13,455 bases of DNA, taken from JALXCG01 sp026991065 [NCBI: Gemmatimonadota bacterium]. GTDB lineage: Bacteria; GCA-2686955. This document shows, piece after piece, positions 7,596 through 13,455 of this stretch. The position numbers and the translations under genes are program-made. The notes under the pieces were generated by a model. The model did no database searches. It had not been told where the DNA came from and saw only the letters and a list, made by a program, of their open reading frames with translations. The stretch spans positions 1-13,455 of the forward strand of contig JALXCG010000663.1 of NCBI GenBank assembly GCA_026991065.1. The letters run 5' to 3'. Each line of letters begins with the position of its first letter. The first letter of the stretch is position 1.

Positions 7596-8627
7596 ATGTT
7601 GAAGACCCAAACGCCATTCGGAGTCATTGGCGCGGAGTTGGCCCGCTTCGAGGCGTCGTGGCTGGAAACTCTCACTGCGGATTTTTCGCTGATCCACGAG
7701 GTTTCCTCTTATCTACAGAAGATGCGGGGGAAGCGGTTTCGGCCCGCCCTAACCTTTTTGGCCGCCGGGACACCGTCCGATCCCAACATCCAGAGGCGAG
7801 TGCAGACCTCCGCGCTGGTCGTGGAGATGTTGCACACGGCCTCTCTGATCCACGACGACATCATCGATCACTCTCTCCTGCGTCGGGGCATGGGCACGAT
7901 CAACGCGCGCTGGAACCGAAAGACCGCGGTGCTGATGGGGGACTACCTTTTTGCCCGGGCGTTTACAACCCTCGTGCATGAGACCATGCCGGACGTTGTC
8001 GAGATCATGGCGGACGTAACTCTCGAGCTTTCCGAGGGAGAACTGCTCCAGGAGCAGGTCATTTTTCAGCCTGATCTGGATGAGGCCAGTTATTTCCGGT
8101 TGATCGAACTCAAGACCTCTGCCCTGATCGGCGCAGCTTGTGAAATCGGTGGCGTCGTATCTGGTGCCAGTTCCGACCAACGTGCTCGACTGCGCGAATT
8201 TGGGCGCGGGCTCGGTCTTGTTTACCAGATCGTCGACGACCTTCTGGATGTTGCCGGCAGTGAGGCTTGCCTTGGCAAGCCGGTGCATGCTGACCTCGAG
8301 CAGGGCAAGGTGACGCTGCCGTTGATCTGCGCCCAGCAGCACGCGACGGATGAGGAGCGGGGGCGACTCCGGGAGATTTTCGCTCACGGCTTGCAGCGGC
8401 GTGAGCCGGCAGATGGGAGTCCCCCACCTGACTTGGGTTCATTGCCACCGGTTCATTGGGAAGAGGTCGAGGCGTTGATCGAGCGTTATGACGGTGTTCG
8501 GCACGCCCGGGTGCGCGTCGCGGAGTTGGCGGATGAAACCCGAAGAGTTTTGCACTCAGGAGTTGCTCCGGCGATCGTTGCGCGACTCGAGCCGGTTCTT
8601 GATTTTGTCCTCGCTCGCGATCATTGA
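7596..8627 (+). CDS. Polyprenyl diphosphate synthase, probably long chain (IspB-like)
   Basis: A trans-isoprenyl diphosphate synthase that extends allylic diphosphates with isopentenyl diphosphate, giving the side chain of quinones. The 343 aa protein has GKRFRP (45-50), the first aspartate-rich motif DDIID (87-91) followed by LLRRG, an MGDYLFA segment, and the second aspartate-rich motif DDLLD (214-218), then LGKP...DLEQGKVTLPLI. The residues five and four positions before the first motif are Ala82 and Ser83; small residues there, rather than aromatic ones, characterise long-chain enzymes. A linker rich in Pro and Gly (about residues 270-290) interrupts the C-terminal helices. The ATG lies three bases after the tatC stop, with GAAGAAAG just upstream, so the genes are probably translated from one message. 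Product chain length cannot be fixed from sequence alone. Confidence 0.93.
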   Translation: MLKTQTPFGVIGAELARFEASWLETLTADFSLIHEVSSYLQKMRGKRFRPALTFLAAGTPSDPNIQRRVQTSALVVEMLHTASLIHDDIIDHSLLRRGMGTINARWNRKTAVLMGDYLFARAFTTLVHETMPDVVEIMADVTLELSEGELLQEQVIFQPDLDEASYFRLIELKTSALIGAACEIGGVVSGASSDQRARLREFGRGLGLVYQIVDDLLDVAGSEACLGKPVHADLEQGKVTLPLICAQQHATDEERGRLREIFAHGLQRREPADGSPPPDLGSLPPVHWEEVEALIERYDGVRHARVRVAELADETRRVLHSGVAPAIVARLEPVLDFVLARDH

Positions 8628-8656
8628 TGATGATTGCGGATTGGAGACTTCAATAG

Positions 8657-8932
8657 ATGGCACTGCGCAGCCAAAAAAAGCCACTCGGACTGGTGCTGAT
8701 AATTCTGATACTGGGCATGCTGGTTGGCAGTGTGCTGGGAGAGTTGATCGGTGAGTTTGTGGTTGACGGCGTAGTGAAAGATTTCTTCACCCGCTCGATT
8801 ACTGCGGGTTTCGGGCCCGCGCCACTGGACTTGGTCGTTGTGCAGTTGACTCTTGGGATGCGCGTCAAACTCAATGTGATCAGTGTTGTCGGCGTGGCCC
8901 TGGCCGCCTATCTTCTGCGATGGTACGAATGA
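8657..8932 (+). CDS. DUF4321 family small membrane protein
   Basis: A 91-residue protein of unknown function. It has a short basic N-terminus, a first hydrophobic segment (LGLVLIILILGMLVGSVLG, about 10-28) running into GELIGEF, a middle stretch with LDLVVVQLTLGMRVKLN, and a second hydrophobic segment (VISVVGVALAAYLL, 74-87). The order of membrane segment, GELIG, then a strand-like T-G-x-x-x-K-x-N block and a second membrane segment is that of the DUF4321 family, found in Firmicutes and several diderm lineages. The GGAGA at 8643-8647 lies nine bases before the ATG. The stop overlaps the start of the lipoprotein gene (ATGA), so it is translationally coupled to an envelope gene. No function should be assigned beyond a probable inner-membrane location. 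Confidence 0.82.
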   Translation: MALRSQKKPLGLVLIILILGMLVGSVLGELIGEFVVDGVVKDFFTRSITAGFGPAPLDLVVVQLTLGMRVKLNVISVVGVALAAYLLRWYE

Positions 8933-10146
8933 GAATAGCGATGTGGGGCTTTGTCCTCCTTGTTTTGCCCGCCGCTGGTTGCGGTGATGTCTCTGGAGAT
9001 CTGCCGAGTGGCTTCTCCGATCGCGGGGGTCTCGATCGCCAAGTAGTCCGGGTTTCGCTCCCGGCCAACCGCAGCGCGTCGGTTTTTGCCGAGAGCGCGA
9101 ATGGCAGCGCATTCGCAATTCATGTTGGAGAGCGAGAGGGGGTTCGCGCAACCAGCATCCTGCGATTTTCGCTGGCGGACTCGCTCGGCAACCCCTTCTT
9201 CACTTCAGATGACACGCTTCTCGAAGCCAATCTGACCTTGACTTCATTGCGCAAGAGGCCGTTGACGGGCGTGCAGACTGTCGATGTTTGGGCAGTCTGT
9301 TCCGATTGGGATGAGAGCGAGTTGGTCACAACAACCGAAACGCCACCGACGCCAATCGAACACCTGGTCTGTGGTGATGCGCCCATCGGTCAGATGGAGT
9401 TCTCCGGGGGAGACACCACCAGTGCAACCCTTGCCATCTCCCTTGAGCAGATAGACCGCTGGATGCTTGAGCCGGAGAACAACTTTGGGATCGCTCTGTT
9501 GCCGGTGGCTGATTCTTCGATGGTGGCGATCTCTTCTCAGAACGCAGCGTTTCCCCCGCACCTCGACATCGTCACACGCACGGGGGGGCGCTCTCGGGTA
9601 TTCTCGCTGGAGCCGGAGGAAGACACGTACGCTGTCGCGACCACGGTTCCGGCCCTGTCCGGGGACGCGGTGATCACCGTGCAGAACGGGCTTGCAAGGC
9701 GCGCCCTGCTCGCCTTCGACACGAGTTCGATCCCGCATGGAGCCACGATTCTCGCCGCCAAACTGGTTCTTTTTCCGGCGGCATCGCACACTTGGGCTTT
9801 CAAAACCGGCTATGGTCTGGAGGTCTATGAAGCGGTGGCTGAAAACTGGAGCGGATCCTATCCAAACTTGGATGAGAACCCGACCCCCGGAACGACGGTT
9901 GACCTTTTCGACTTGGCGGGCCTTTTGGCTGATAGCTTGGCTCTCAATGTCCAGGTTCCGGTACAGGAATGGGTCAACCAGGCGAGCAGCAATCAGGGGT
10001 TGCTCCTGCGCACCACGTCCGAGGTTGGCGACGTTTCCTATTTGGGATTCTACGCAGGGAGCGCGGCTCCCCCGGATTCACTGCCGCGACTGGAAGTACA
10101 CTTCGTGCCAGCCGCTGATCCTCGTTTTGGCGGGGGCTCCTCATGA
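8929..10146 (+). CDS. Lipoprotein with two DNRLRE-like beta-sandwich modules
   Basis: The predicted N-terminus MRIAMWGFVLLVLPAAGC is a lipoprotein signal peptide with a usable lipobox and the lipidated cysteine at residue 18. The mature chain (about 388 aa) has two similar modules. The first (about 30-205) contains SILRFSLADSLG...LLEANLTL. The second (about 220-400) contains RALLAFDTSSIPHGATI, then AAKLVLFP, VPVQEWVNQASSNQGLLLR and PRLEVHF. This pattern is typical of DNRLRE/disaggregatase-related carbohydrate-binding-like beta-sandwich domains of surface proteins. No catalytic motif is visible. ATG 8929 overlaps the upstream stop by four bases; ATGs at 8920 and 8941 are alternatives. Its stop overlaps the barrel gene in the same way, suggesting a coordinated lipoprotein/outer-membrane-protein pair. 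Binding to a glycan is inference. Confidence 0.78.
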   Translation: MRIAMWGFVLLVLPAAGCGDVSGDLPSGFSDRGGLDRQVVRVSLPANRSASVFAESANGSAFAIHVGEREGVRATSILRFSLADSLGNPFFTSDDTLLEANLTLTSLRKRPLTGVQTVDVWAVCSDWDESELVTTTETPPTPIEHLVCGDAPIGQMEFSGGDTTSATLAISLEQIDRWMLEPENNFGIALLPVADSSMVAISSQNAAFPPHLDIVTRTGGRSRVFSLEPEEDTYAVATTVPALSGDAVITVQNGLARRALLAFDTSSIPHGATILAAKLVLFPAASHTWAFKTGYGLEVYEAVAENWSGSYPNLDENPTPGTTVDLFDLAGLLADSLALNVQVPVQEWVNQASSNQGLLLRTTSEVGDVSYLGFYAGSAAPPDSLPRLEVHFVPAADPRFGGGSS

Positions 10147-11426
10147 AAGCCCAATTCTTTTCCGGTGGGGGGGGGCTTTTCTCCGGGCGTCGGGTTTCTC
10201 CTCTGTTTCTTGGTGTGCTGCTGGTCGGCATGTGGGGGCTCTTTGGTAGCCCCCGCCCGGCTAGCGCGGACACAGTTTTTTCTTTGGATGGAGTGGGTGA
10301 GCCGCTGATTGGCAGCGACGTTCGGGCCTGGGGAATGGGCGGGGCGGCGATGGCGCTAGGTGACGGGCGCTCCTACTCTGTACTCAATCCCGCAACTGCA
10401 AGGGTGCGGGAGCAGGCCGTCCTGTCCGTCACGGCGGCTCCTGGATTTCTGCGGACCACTGGTCCTGACGCGGTCCTGCATCGAGAGGGGTTCGCCCTCG
10501 ATCTGGCTCATCTGCTTTTCCCCCAGGCCGGCAACGGTACACTCTCGCTTTCGTTGCACAGGTTGGCATCCTTTAATACACCGCGAATCGAATCCCAACT
10601 GGCGATCGACGGCGATGTCTATCGTCGATCAGCACAATCCAGCGGGAGTCTGACCGCAGCCGGTGTCGGCTACTCTGTCGATTGGGGCAACTGGTCTCTC
10701 GGTGGCAGGGCTGACTACCTGTTCGGCAGTGCCCGCGAGGAGTGGATTGTTGCCTTTGAGGCGGACACTCTCTTCTACGACTCTTCCGGGCGCGCCGTGT
10801 CGATCCGTGACCAGGTTGATCAGCAGAGCACATCGATCTTGGGGGCGGGGATTTCCTTTGGGCTGCTTTATCGCGGAGAGATTTCGGTGGGAGCAACCCT
10901 TAACTGGTCTCCGTGGGCCGAGGGGCATGCCACGACTGCGGGGCTGGCGTCGGGGCTTTCCGAGTCTCAGGCTGTGGACTATGAACTGCCGCTACGGATC
11001 GGCGTGGGGGGGGCGTGGCAGCCCGGACCGCGGCTGACCTGCGTGATCGACGGCGAATGGTCCCGTTGGTCCAAGTTTCGCTACGACGGTGAATATCCCG
11101 ATGATATCCGGGATTCCTATCGATTGGCCGGGGGGATCGAGTGGTACGCGGGAGCCGCTGGAACCTTCCTTGAACACCATCTCCCGTTGCGTCTCGGAGC
11201 TGCCTACACGCCGTTGCCGTACGCGGCGCGTGAGACCGGAGGTGGTCGAAGCCGCGTGGGCAAGGGGCTTCTCACCCTGGGTTCCGGCACCTCCTTTTCA
11301 AAGGGGCGGGGCTGGATCGACGTGGCATTTGAGTATGGATTCAGATCGCACGCTGCGATCCAGGAGCAGGAGTTCCGTCTTCACATCTCCATCTCCGCAG
11401 TGGAGAAGTGGTCTCGCAAATTCTGA
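10143..11426 (+). CDS. Outer-membrane beta-barrel protein, PorV/FadL-like
   Basis: A 427 aa secreted protein. The signal peptide has an unusually long N-region (residues 1-20, including SGGGGLFSGRR), a hydrophobic core LFLGVLLVGMWGLFG and a probable cleavage after PASA (residue 42). The mature start DVRAWGMGGAAMALGDG...YSVLNPAT resembles the plug-like opening of PorV/PorQ and FadL-type transport proteins (RxxGMGGAxxALxD...NPA). Alternating hydrophobic/polar strands with aromatic belts follow (for example GNWSLGGRADYLFG and LRLGAAYTPLPYA), and the chain ends with Phe after FRLHISISAVEKW, as outer-membrane barrels do. A nine-G tract lies about 24 bases inside the gene and an eight-G tract near 11006. 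It overlaps the lipoprotein gene (ATGA) and is 10 bp before the deacetylase gene. Substrate is unknown. Confidence 0.8.
   Translation: MKAQFFSGGGGLFSGRRVSPLFLGVLLVGMWGLFGSPRPASADTVFSLDGVGEPLIGSDVRAWGMGGAAMALGDGRSYSVLNPATARVREQAVLSVTAAPGFLRTTGPDAVLHREGFALDLAHLLFPQAGNGTLSLSLHRLASFNTPRIESQLAIDGDVYRRSAQSSGSLTAAGVGYSVDWGNWSLGGRADYLFGSAREEWIVAFEADTLFYDSSGRAVSIRDQVDQQSTSILGAGISFGLLYRGEISVGATLNWSPWAEGHATTAGLASGLSESQAVDYELPLRIGVGGAWQPGPRLTCVIDGEWSRWSKFRYDGEYPDDIRDSYRLAGGIEWYAGAAGTFLEHHLPLRLGAAYTPLPYAARETGGGRSRVGKGLLTLGSGTSFSKGRGWIDVAFEYGFRSHAAIQEQEFRLHISISAVEKWSRKF
10167..10175 (+). repeat. Nine-guanine homopolymer just inside the barrel gene
   Basis: An uninterrupted G9 run encodes part of SGGGGLF (residues 7-13), upstream of the hydrophobic core of the signal peptide. 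A one-base slip would frameshift the gene before export. Other G/C runs in the window reach only seven or eight bases. Confidence 0.9.
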
Positions 11427-11436
11427 TAGATCAAGC

Positions 11437-12636
11437 ATGATACCGATTCTCATCTATCACTCGATCAATGAGCCGCGCCGCGACCATGTATGGGGAGTTC
11501 TGTCTCTTCCGCCGGCAGTGTTTGCCCGGCAGATGGAGTACCTTCGCCGTGCCGGATTGGCGCCGATCACTCTCCAGGAGGCGTACGAAGGCCTGCAGAA
11601 CCCTGCGCTCCTGCCGCCGAATCCCGTGGTGGTTACTTTCGATGACGGCTATCTCGACAACTGGCTTTTCGCTTTTCCCATTCTCGAGAAGTACCGGATT
11701 CCGGCGACCGTCTTTCCTCCCAACGCCTTTATCGATCGGCGACCCGGCCTGCGCGAACGTCGCGGCATCGCTCCTGGCGATCCCGCCTCCTATGGATTCA
11801 TGAGTTTTGACGAACTGCGCCAGATGGAAGCCTCGGGACTCGTTCGGATTGAATCGCATTCGATGACTCACGGCGAAATCACCGTGGGGCCTCGGATCCT
11901 CGACTTCCACCACCCGGACGGAGACGCTTACTGGCTTTACTGGCAGATGTTTCCGGAGCGTAAACCGGGCTGGCTCACGGTTGACTACCGCGCCGAGATT
12001 CCCCTTGGTGTACCAGTCTACCAACATACCTATGCGATGGTGGAACGAGCCTGGAACACGCCGGGGGAGGAGCGCCAAGCGTGTATTGAACACGTCGCCG
12101 GAAACGGGGGGAGCGCTTTCTTTCAACGCGTGGGCTGGCGTGAAGAACTGCGCGCCGTGGCGGCAGAGGCTGCCCCGAGTGACCGTGATTCGCAGGAGCG
12201 GCGCGAGTCCGAAGCTGCCTATCGGGAGCGGGTCATGCGGGAACTGCGTGATAGTCGGCGTGAGCTTGAAGAGGCAATGGGACACGAGGTTCGCTTCCTC
12301 TGTTGGCCTTGTGGCCTCTACAATGAAACCATTCGGGCGTGGGCGCAGGAGGCTGGGTTCTGGGCGACATTGACCTGCGACCAGCATTCGAATCACCCCG
12401 CGCAGGATCCGACGCTGCTGCATCGCCTCTATTTTGGTCAGGACGAGCGCTACCTCCGGAGTCCCACGAACCGCTTGCTGAATCTGCGTTTTCGGGGCAC
12501 CCTCAAGAGCGCGCATGGCTCGCCCGTGGGCAAGATCATGACTGTCGCCGCCAATCGTTCGATGGCCCTGATCGACTTGGCGCGTCGGAAAGCCGGGAAG
12601 ACCCGGTCTTACCGCGCAATCAAGGCTTCGGGATAA
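11437..12636 (+). CDS. Polysaccharide deacetylase (NodB-like, carbohydrate esterase 4 family) with long insertion
   Basis: The family removes N- or O-acetyl groups from polysaccharides using a metal held by Asp and two His. From ATG 11437 the protein is 399 aa. It begins with the first barrel strand (IPILIYHSI), then VVVTFDDGYLDN with the metal/base pair Asp69-Asp70, then SHSMTH with metal ligands His141 and His145, and later LCWPCGLYN (289-296), corresponding to the WP-x-G motif of PgaB-like enzymes. About 145 residues separate the second and third motifs, far more than the ~40 typical of the minimal domain; the insert includes PVYQHTYAMVERAW and a charged, probably helical stretch (250-282). 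There is no signal peptide or membrane segment, so it should be cytoplasmic unless exported otherwise. A longer in-frame reading from 11089 lies inside the barrel gene and is not supported. Substrate unknown. Confidence 0.85.
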   Translation: MIPILIYHSINEPRRDHVWGVLSLPPAVFARQMEYLRRAGLAPITLQEAYEGLQNPALLPPNPVVVTFDDGYLDNWLFAFPILEKYRIPATVFPPNAFIDRRPGLRERRGIAPGDPASYGFMSFDELRQMEASGLVRIESHSMTHGEITVGPRILDFHHPDGDAYWLYWQMFPERKPGWLTVDYRAEIPLGVPVYQHTYAMVERAWNTPGEERQACIEHVAGNGGSAFFQRVGWREELRAVAAEAAPSDRDSQERRESEAAYRERVMRELRDSRRELEEAMGHEVRFLCWPCGLYNETIRAWAQEAGFWATLTCDQHSNHPAQDPTLLHRLYFGQDERYLRSPTNRLLNLRFRGTLKSAHGSPVGKIMTVAANRSMALIDLARRKAGKTRSYRAIKASG

Positions 12637-12841
12637 TCTTTGGTGACCTTGGGTGTGCCGTCACACGGGGTCAAGTCGCGCCGAAAATGAGTCGATCACC
12701 GAAGAAGAGTTGAGGGCCGAATTTGCAGCCGTTTCTGAAATCTGATGAGCCGCCGAGTTCTCTATGTTAGCTTCTTTTGTTTACAGAGAAACCAACTAGC
12801 CCGGCCTGCCCGCCCGATCCATCCACGAAGGTTCGTTTGCC
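12637..12841 (+). other. Intergenic region before the right-edge P-loop gene
   Basis: This 205 bp gap is the longest in the window. It holds an imperfect hairpin near its left end, an AT-richer patch around 12757-12795 including TTCTCT (12759-12764) and AGAGAA (12785-12790) as a loose inverted repeat, and the ribosome site GAAGG (12827-12831) of the next gene. It probably separates two transcription units, but I could not pick a convincing -35/-10 pair. Confidence 0.5.
12644..12673 (+). terminator. Imperfect hairpin after the deacetylase gene, possible weak terminator
   Basis: TGACC (12644-12648) pairs with GGTCA (12669-12673), and GTGTG (12653-12657) with CACAC (12662-12666), around a four-base loop with an internal loop between the two stems. 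It starts eight bases after the TAA. No U-tract follows, so intrinsic termination is doubtful. Confidence 0.25.
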
Positions 12842-13455
12842 ATGAGTGATTCTCCGGCCACGCCAACCCATGCAGATTTGCGCGTGCTTGATGACTCAGT
12901 TCGCACATTCCCATTGCAGCCTTACCTGGCGCCAGTGCTCGCGTCGGCCCAGGTTCGCGGTCAGCTCGAAGCGCTGCTCCAACGGTTGGGATTGCATGTC
13001 ATCGAACGCGACTCGTTGAGCGTGGCACTGAACGGTGTCGATCCGAACGTCGGAACCACCACGATGGCGGTTGGGCTTGGATGGATGCTGGCCACTCGCC
13101 ACCATCTACCTACTCTGATTCTCGGTGCTGATCTACGTGCCGTGGACTCCGAAGGAGACTCCCGAGCCATACGCGGATTGCGCGATGTACTGGCGGGGAA
13201 TCTATCGATCAGTCAGGCGATTCACCATTCGGAATTCGACAGTCTCGATGTTCTACCGGCCGGCTCTGGAGAGACACGCCTCGCCGGCTCCGATTTTGGT
13301 CGCATACTGCGCGAGATGGAACGTTCCTATAAGACGATCGTCGTGGATACCGCACCAGTACTGAACTTTCCCGAAAGCGCGCTCATCATGGCCAGCGCTC
13401 ACGCCACGCTTTTGGTCGCGAAGCACCAGCACACCAGTCGCAAACGGCTGTCGCA
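12842..13455 (+). CDS. CpsD/CapB-like (BY-kinase family) P-loop protein with altered Walker A, 3' truncated by window
   Basis: The frame is open from ATG 12842 to the window edge (204 complete codons), with GAAGG ten bases upstream. It follows the layout of bacterial tyrosine-kinase/exopolysaccharide chain-length regulators (CpsD, CapB, Wzc C-terminal domain). There is a Walker A region GVDPNVGTTTMA (65-76), a Walker A'-like LILGADLRA (92-100), GLRDVLAGNLSISQAI, LDVLPAGSGE, and a Walker B VVDTAPVL (Asp169), followed by the ALIMASAHATLLVAKHQHTSRKRL segment. The invariant Walker A lysine (GxGK[ST]T) is Thr72, and the first aspartate of Walker A' (normally IDADLR) is Gly95. Family membership is fairly secure; kinase activity is doubtful. 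Its position suggests the beginning of an exopolysaccharide export/assembly locus to the right. The C-terminus, which might carry a tyrosine cluster, is not visible. Confidence 0.75.
   Translation, partial: MSDSPATPTHADLRVLDDSVRTFPLQPYLAPVLASAQVRGQLEALLQRLGLHVIERDSLSVALNGVDPNVGTTTMAVGLGWMLATRHHLPTLILGADLRAVDSEGDSRAIRGLRDVLAGNLSISQAIHHSEFDSLDVLPAGSGETRLAGSDFGRILREMERSYKTIVVDTAPVLNFPESALIMASAHATLLVAKHQHTSRKRLS

Noticed and set aside
11089-11436. In-frame extension of the deacetylase back into the barrel gene
   Set aside because: It lies wholly inside the coding sequence of the barrel protein in another frame, and the deacetylase fold begins exactly at ATG 11437 with IPILIYHS.
12653-12745. Thirty-codon GTG reading frame ending in a charged ITEEELRAEF-like tail
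   Set aside because: No ribosome site, too short, GTG start inside the hairpin, and no recognisable relatives; chance is the simpler explanation.
12759-12790. TTCTCT...AGAGAA as an operator
   Set aside because: Six-base arms separated by 20 bases are expected by chance; mentioned only in the intergenic entry.

Overview
The window is a gene-dense, GC-rich stretch of bacterial chromosome with every gene on the plus strand. A lipoprotein with a lipobox, an outer-membrane barrel protein with a C-terminal Phe, and TatC point to a diderm bacterium. The PorV/FadL-like barrel, the DNRLRE-type lipoprotein and the DUF4321 protein fit deep FCB-related candidate phyla (Eisenbacteria/Krumholzibacteriota-like) or delta-proteobacteria-like lineages. 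That placement is inference. I see no tRNA, rRNA, CRISPR array, transposase or phage gene.

Layout. (1) 1-1908: the 3' part of a UvrD/PcrA-type helicase gene whose C-terminal Tudor-like domain is intact but whose motifs IV, V and VI are eroded. It overlaps a TsaC/Sua5 tRNA-modification gene. (2) 1909-2950: a promoter-bearing gap with a good sigma70-like site, then a 3-hydroxybutyryl-CoA dehydrogenase. (3) 3135-7592: leucine dehydrogenase, a strong hairpin with two alternative foldings, then rpiB, glyA, nrdR and tatC packed almost without gaps. (4) 7596-12636: a long-chain polyprenyl diphosphate synthase, a small DUF4321 membrane protein, a two-module DNRLRE-like lipoprotein, a barrel protein and a polysaccharide deacetylase, joined by overlaps or short gaps. 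(5) 12637-12841: a 205 bp intergenic region, then a gene running off the right edge. That gene encodes a CpsD/CapB-like (BY-kinase) P-loop protein in which the Walker A lysine is replaced by threonine.

How the genes work together. hbd and leucine dehydrogenase fit short-chain acyl-CoA and branched-chain amino acid metabolism. rpiB, glyA and nrdR link pentose phosphate, one-carbon supply and control of ribonucleotide reductase. From tatC onward the theme is the cell envelope: Tat export, isoprenoid carrier lipid, a surface lipoprotein, an outer-membrane barrel, and at the right edge polysaccharide modification and the start of a probable exopolysaccharide region.

I found no clear undescribed system. 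The best leads are two P-loop proteins with damaged catalytic motifs, one at each end of the window; a TatC with a long N-terminal tail and an enlarged first periplasmic loop; a nine-G tract just inside the barrel gene; and the alternative hairpins before rpiB.
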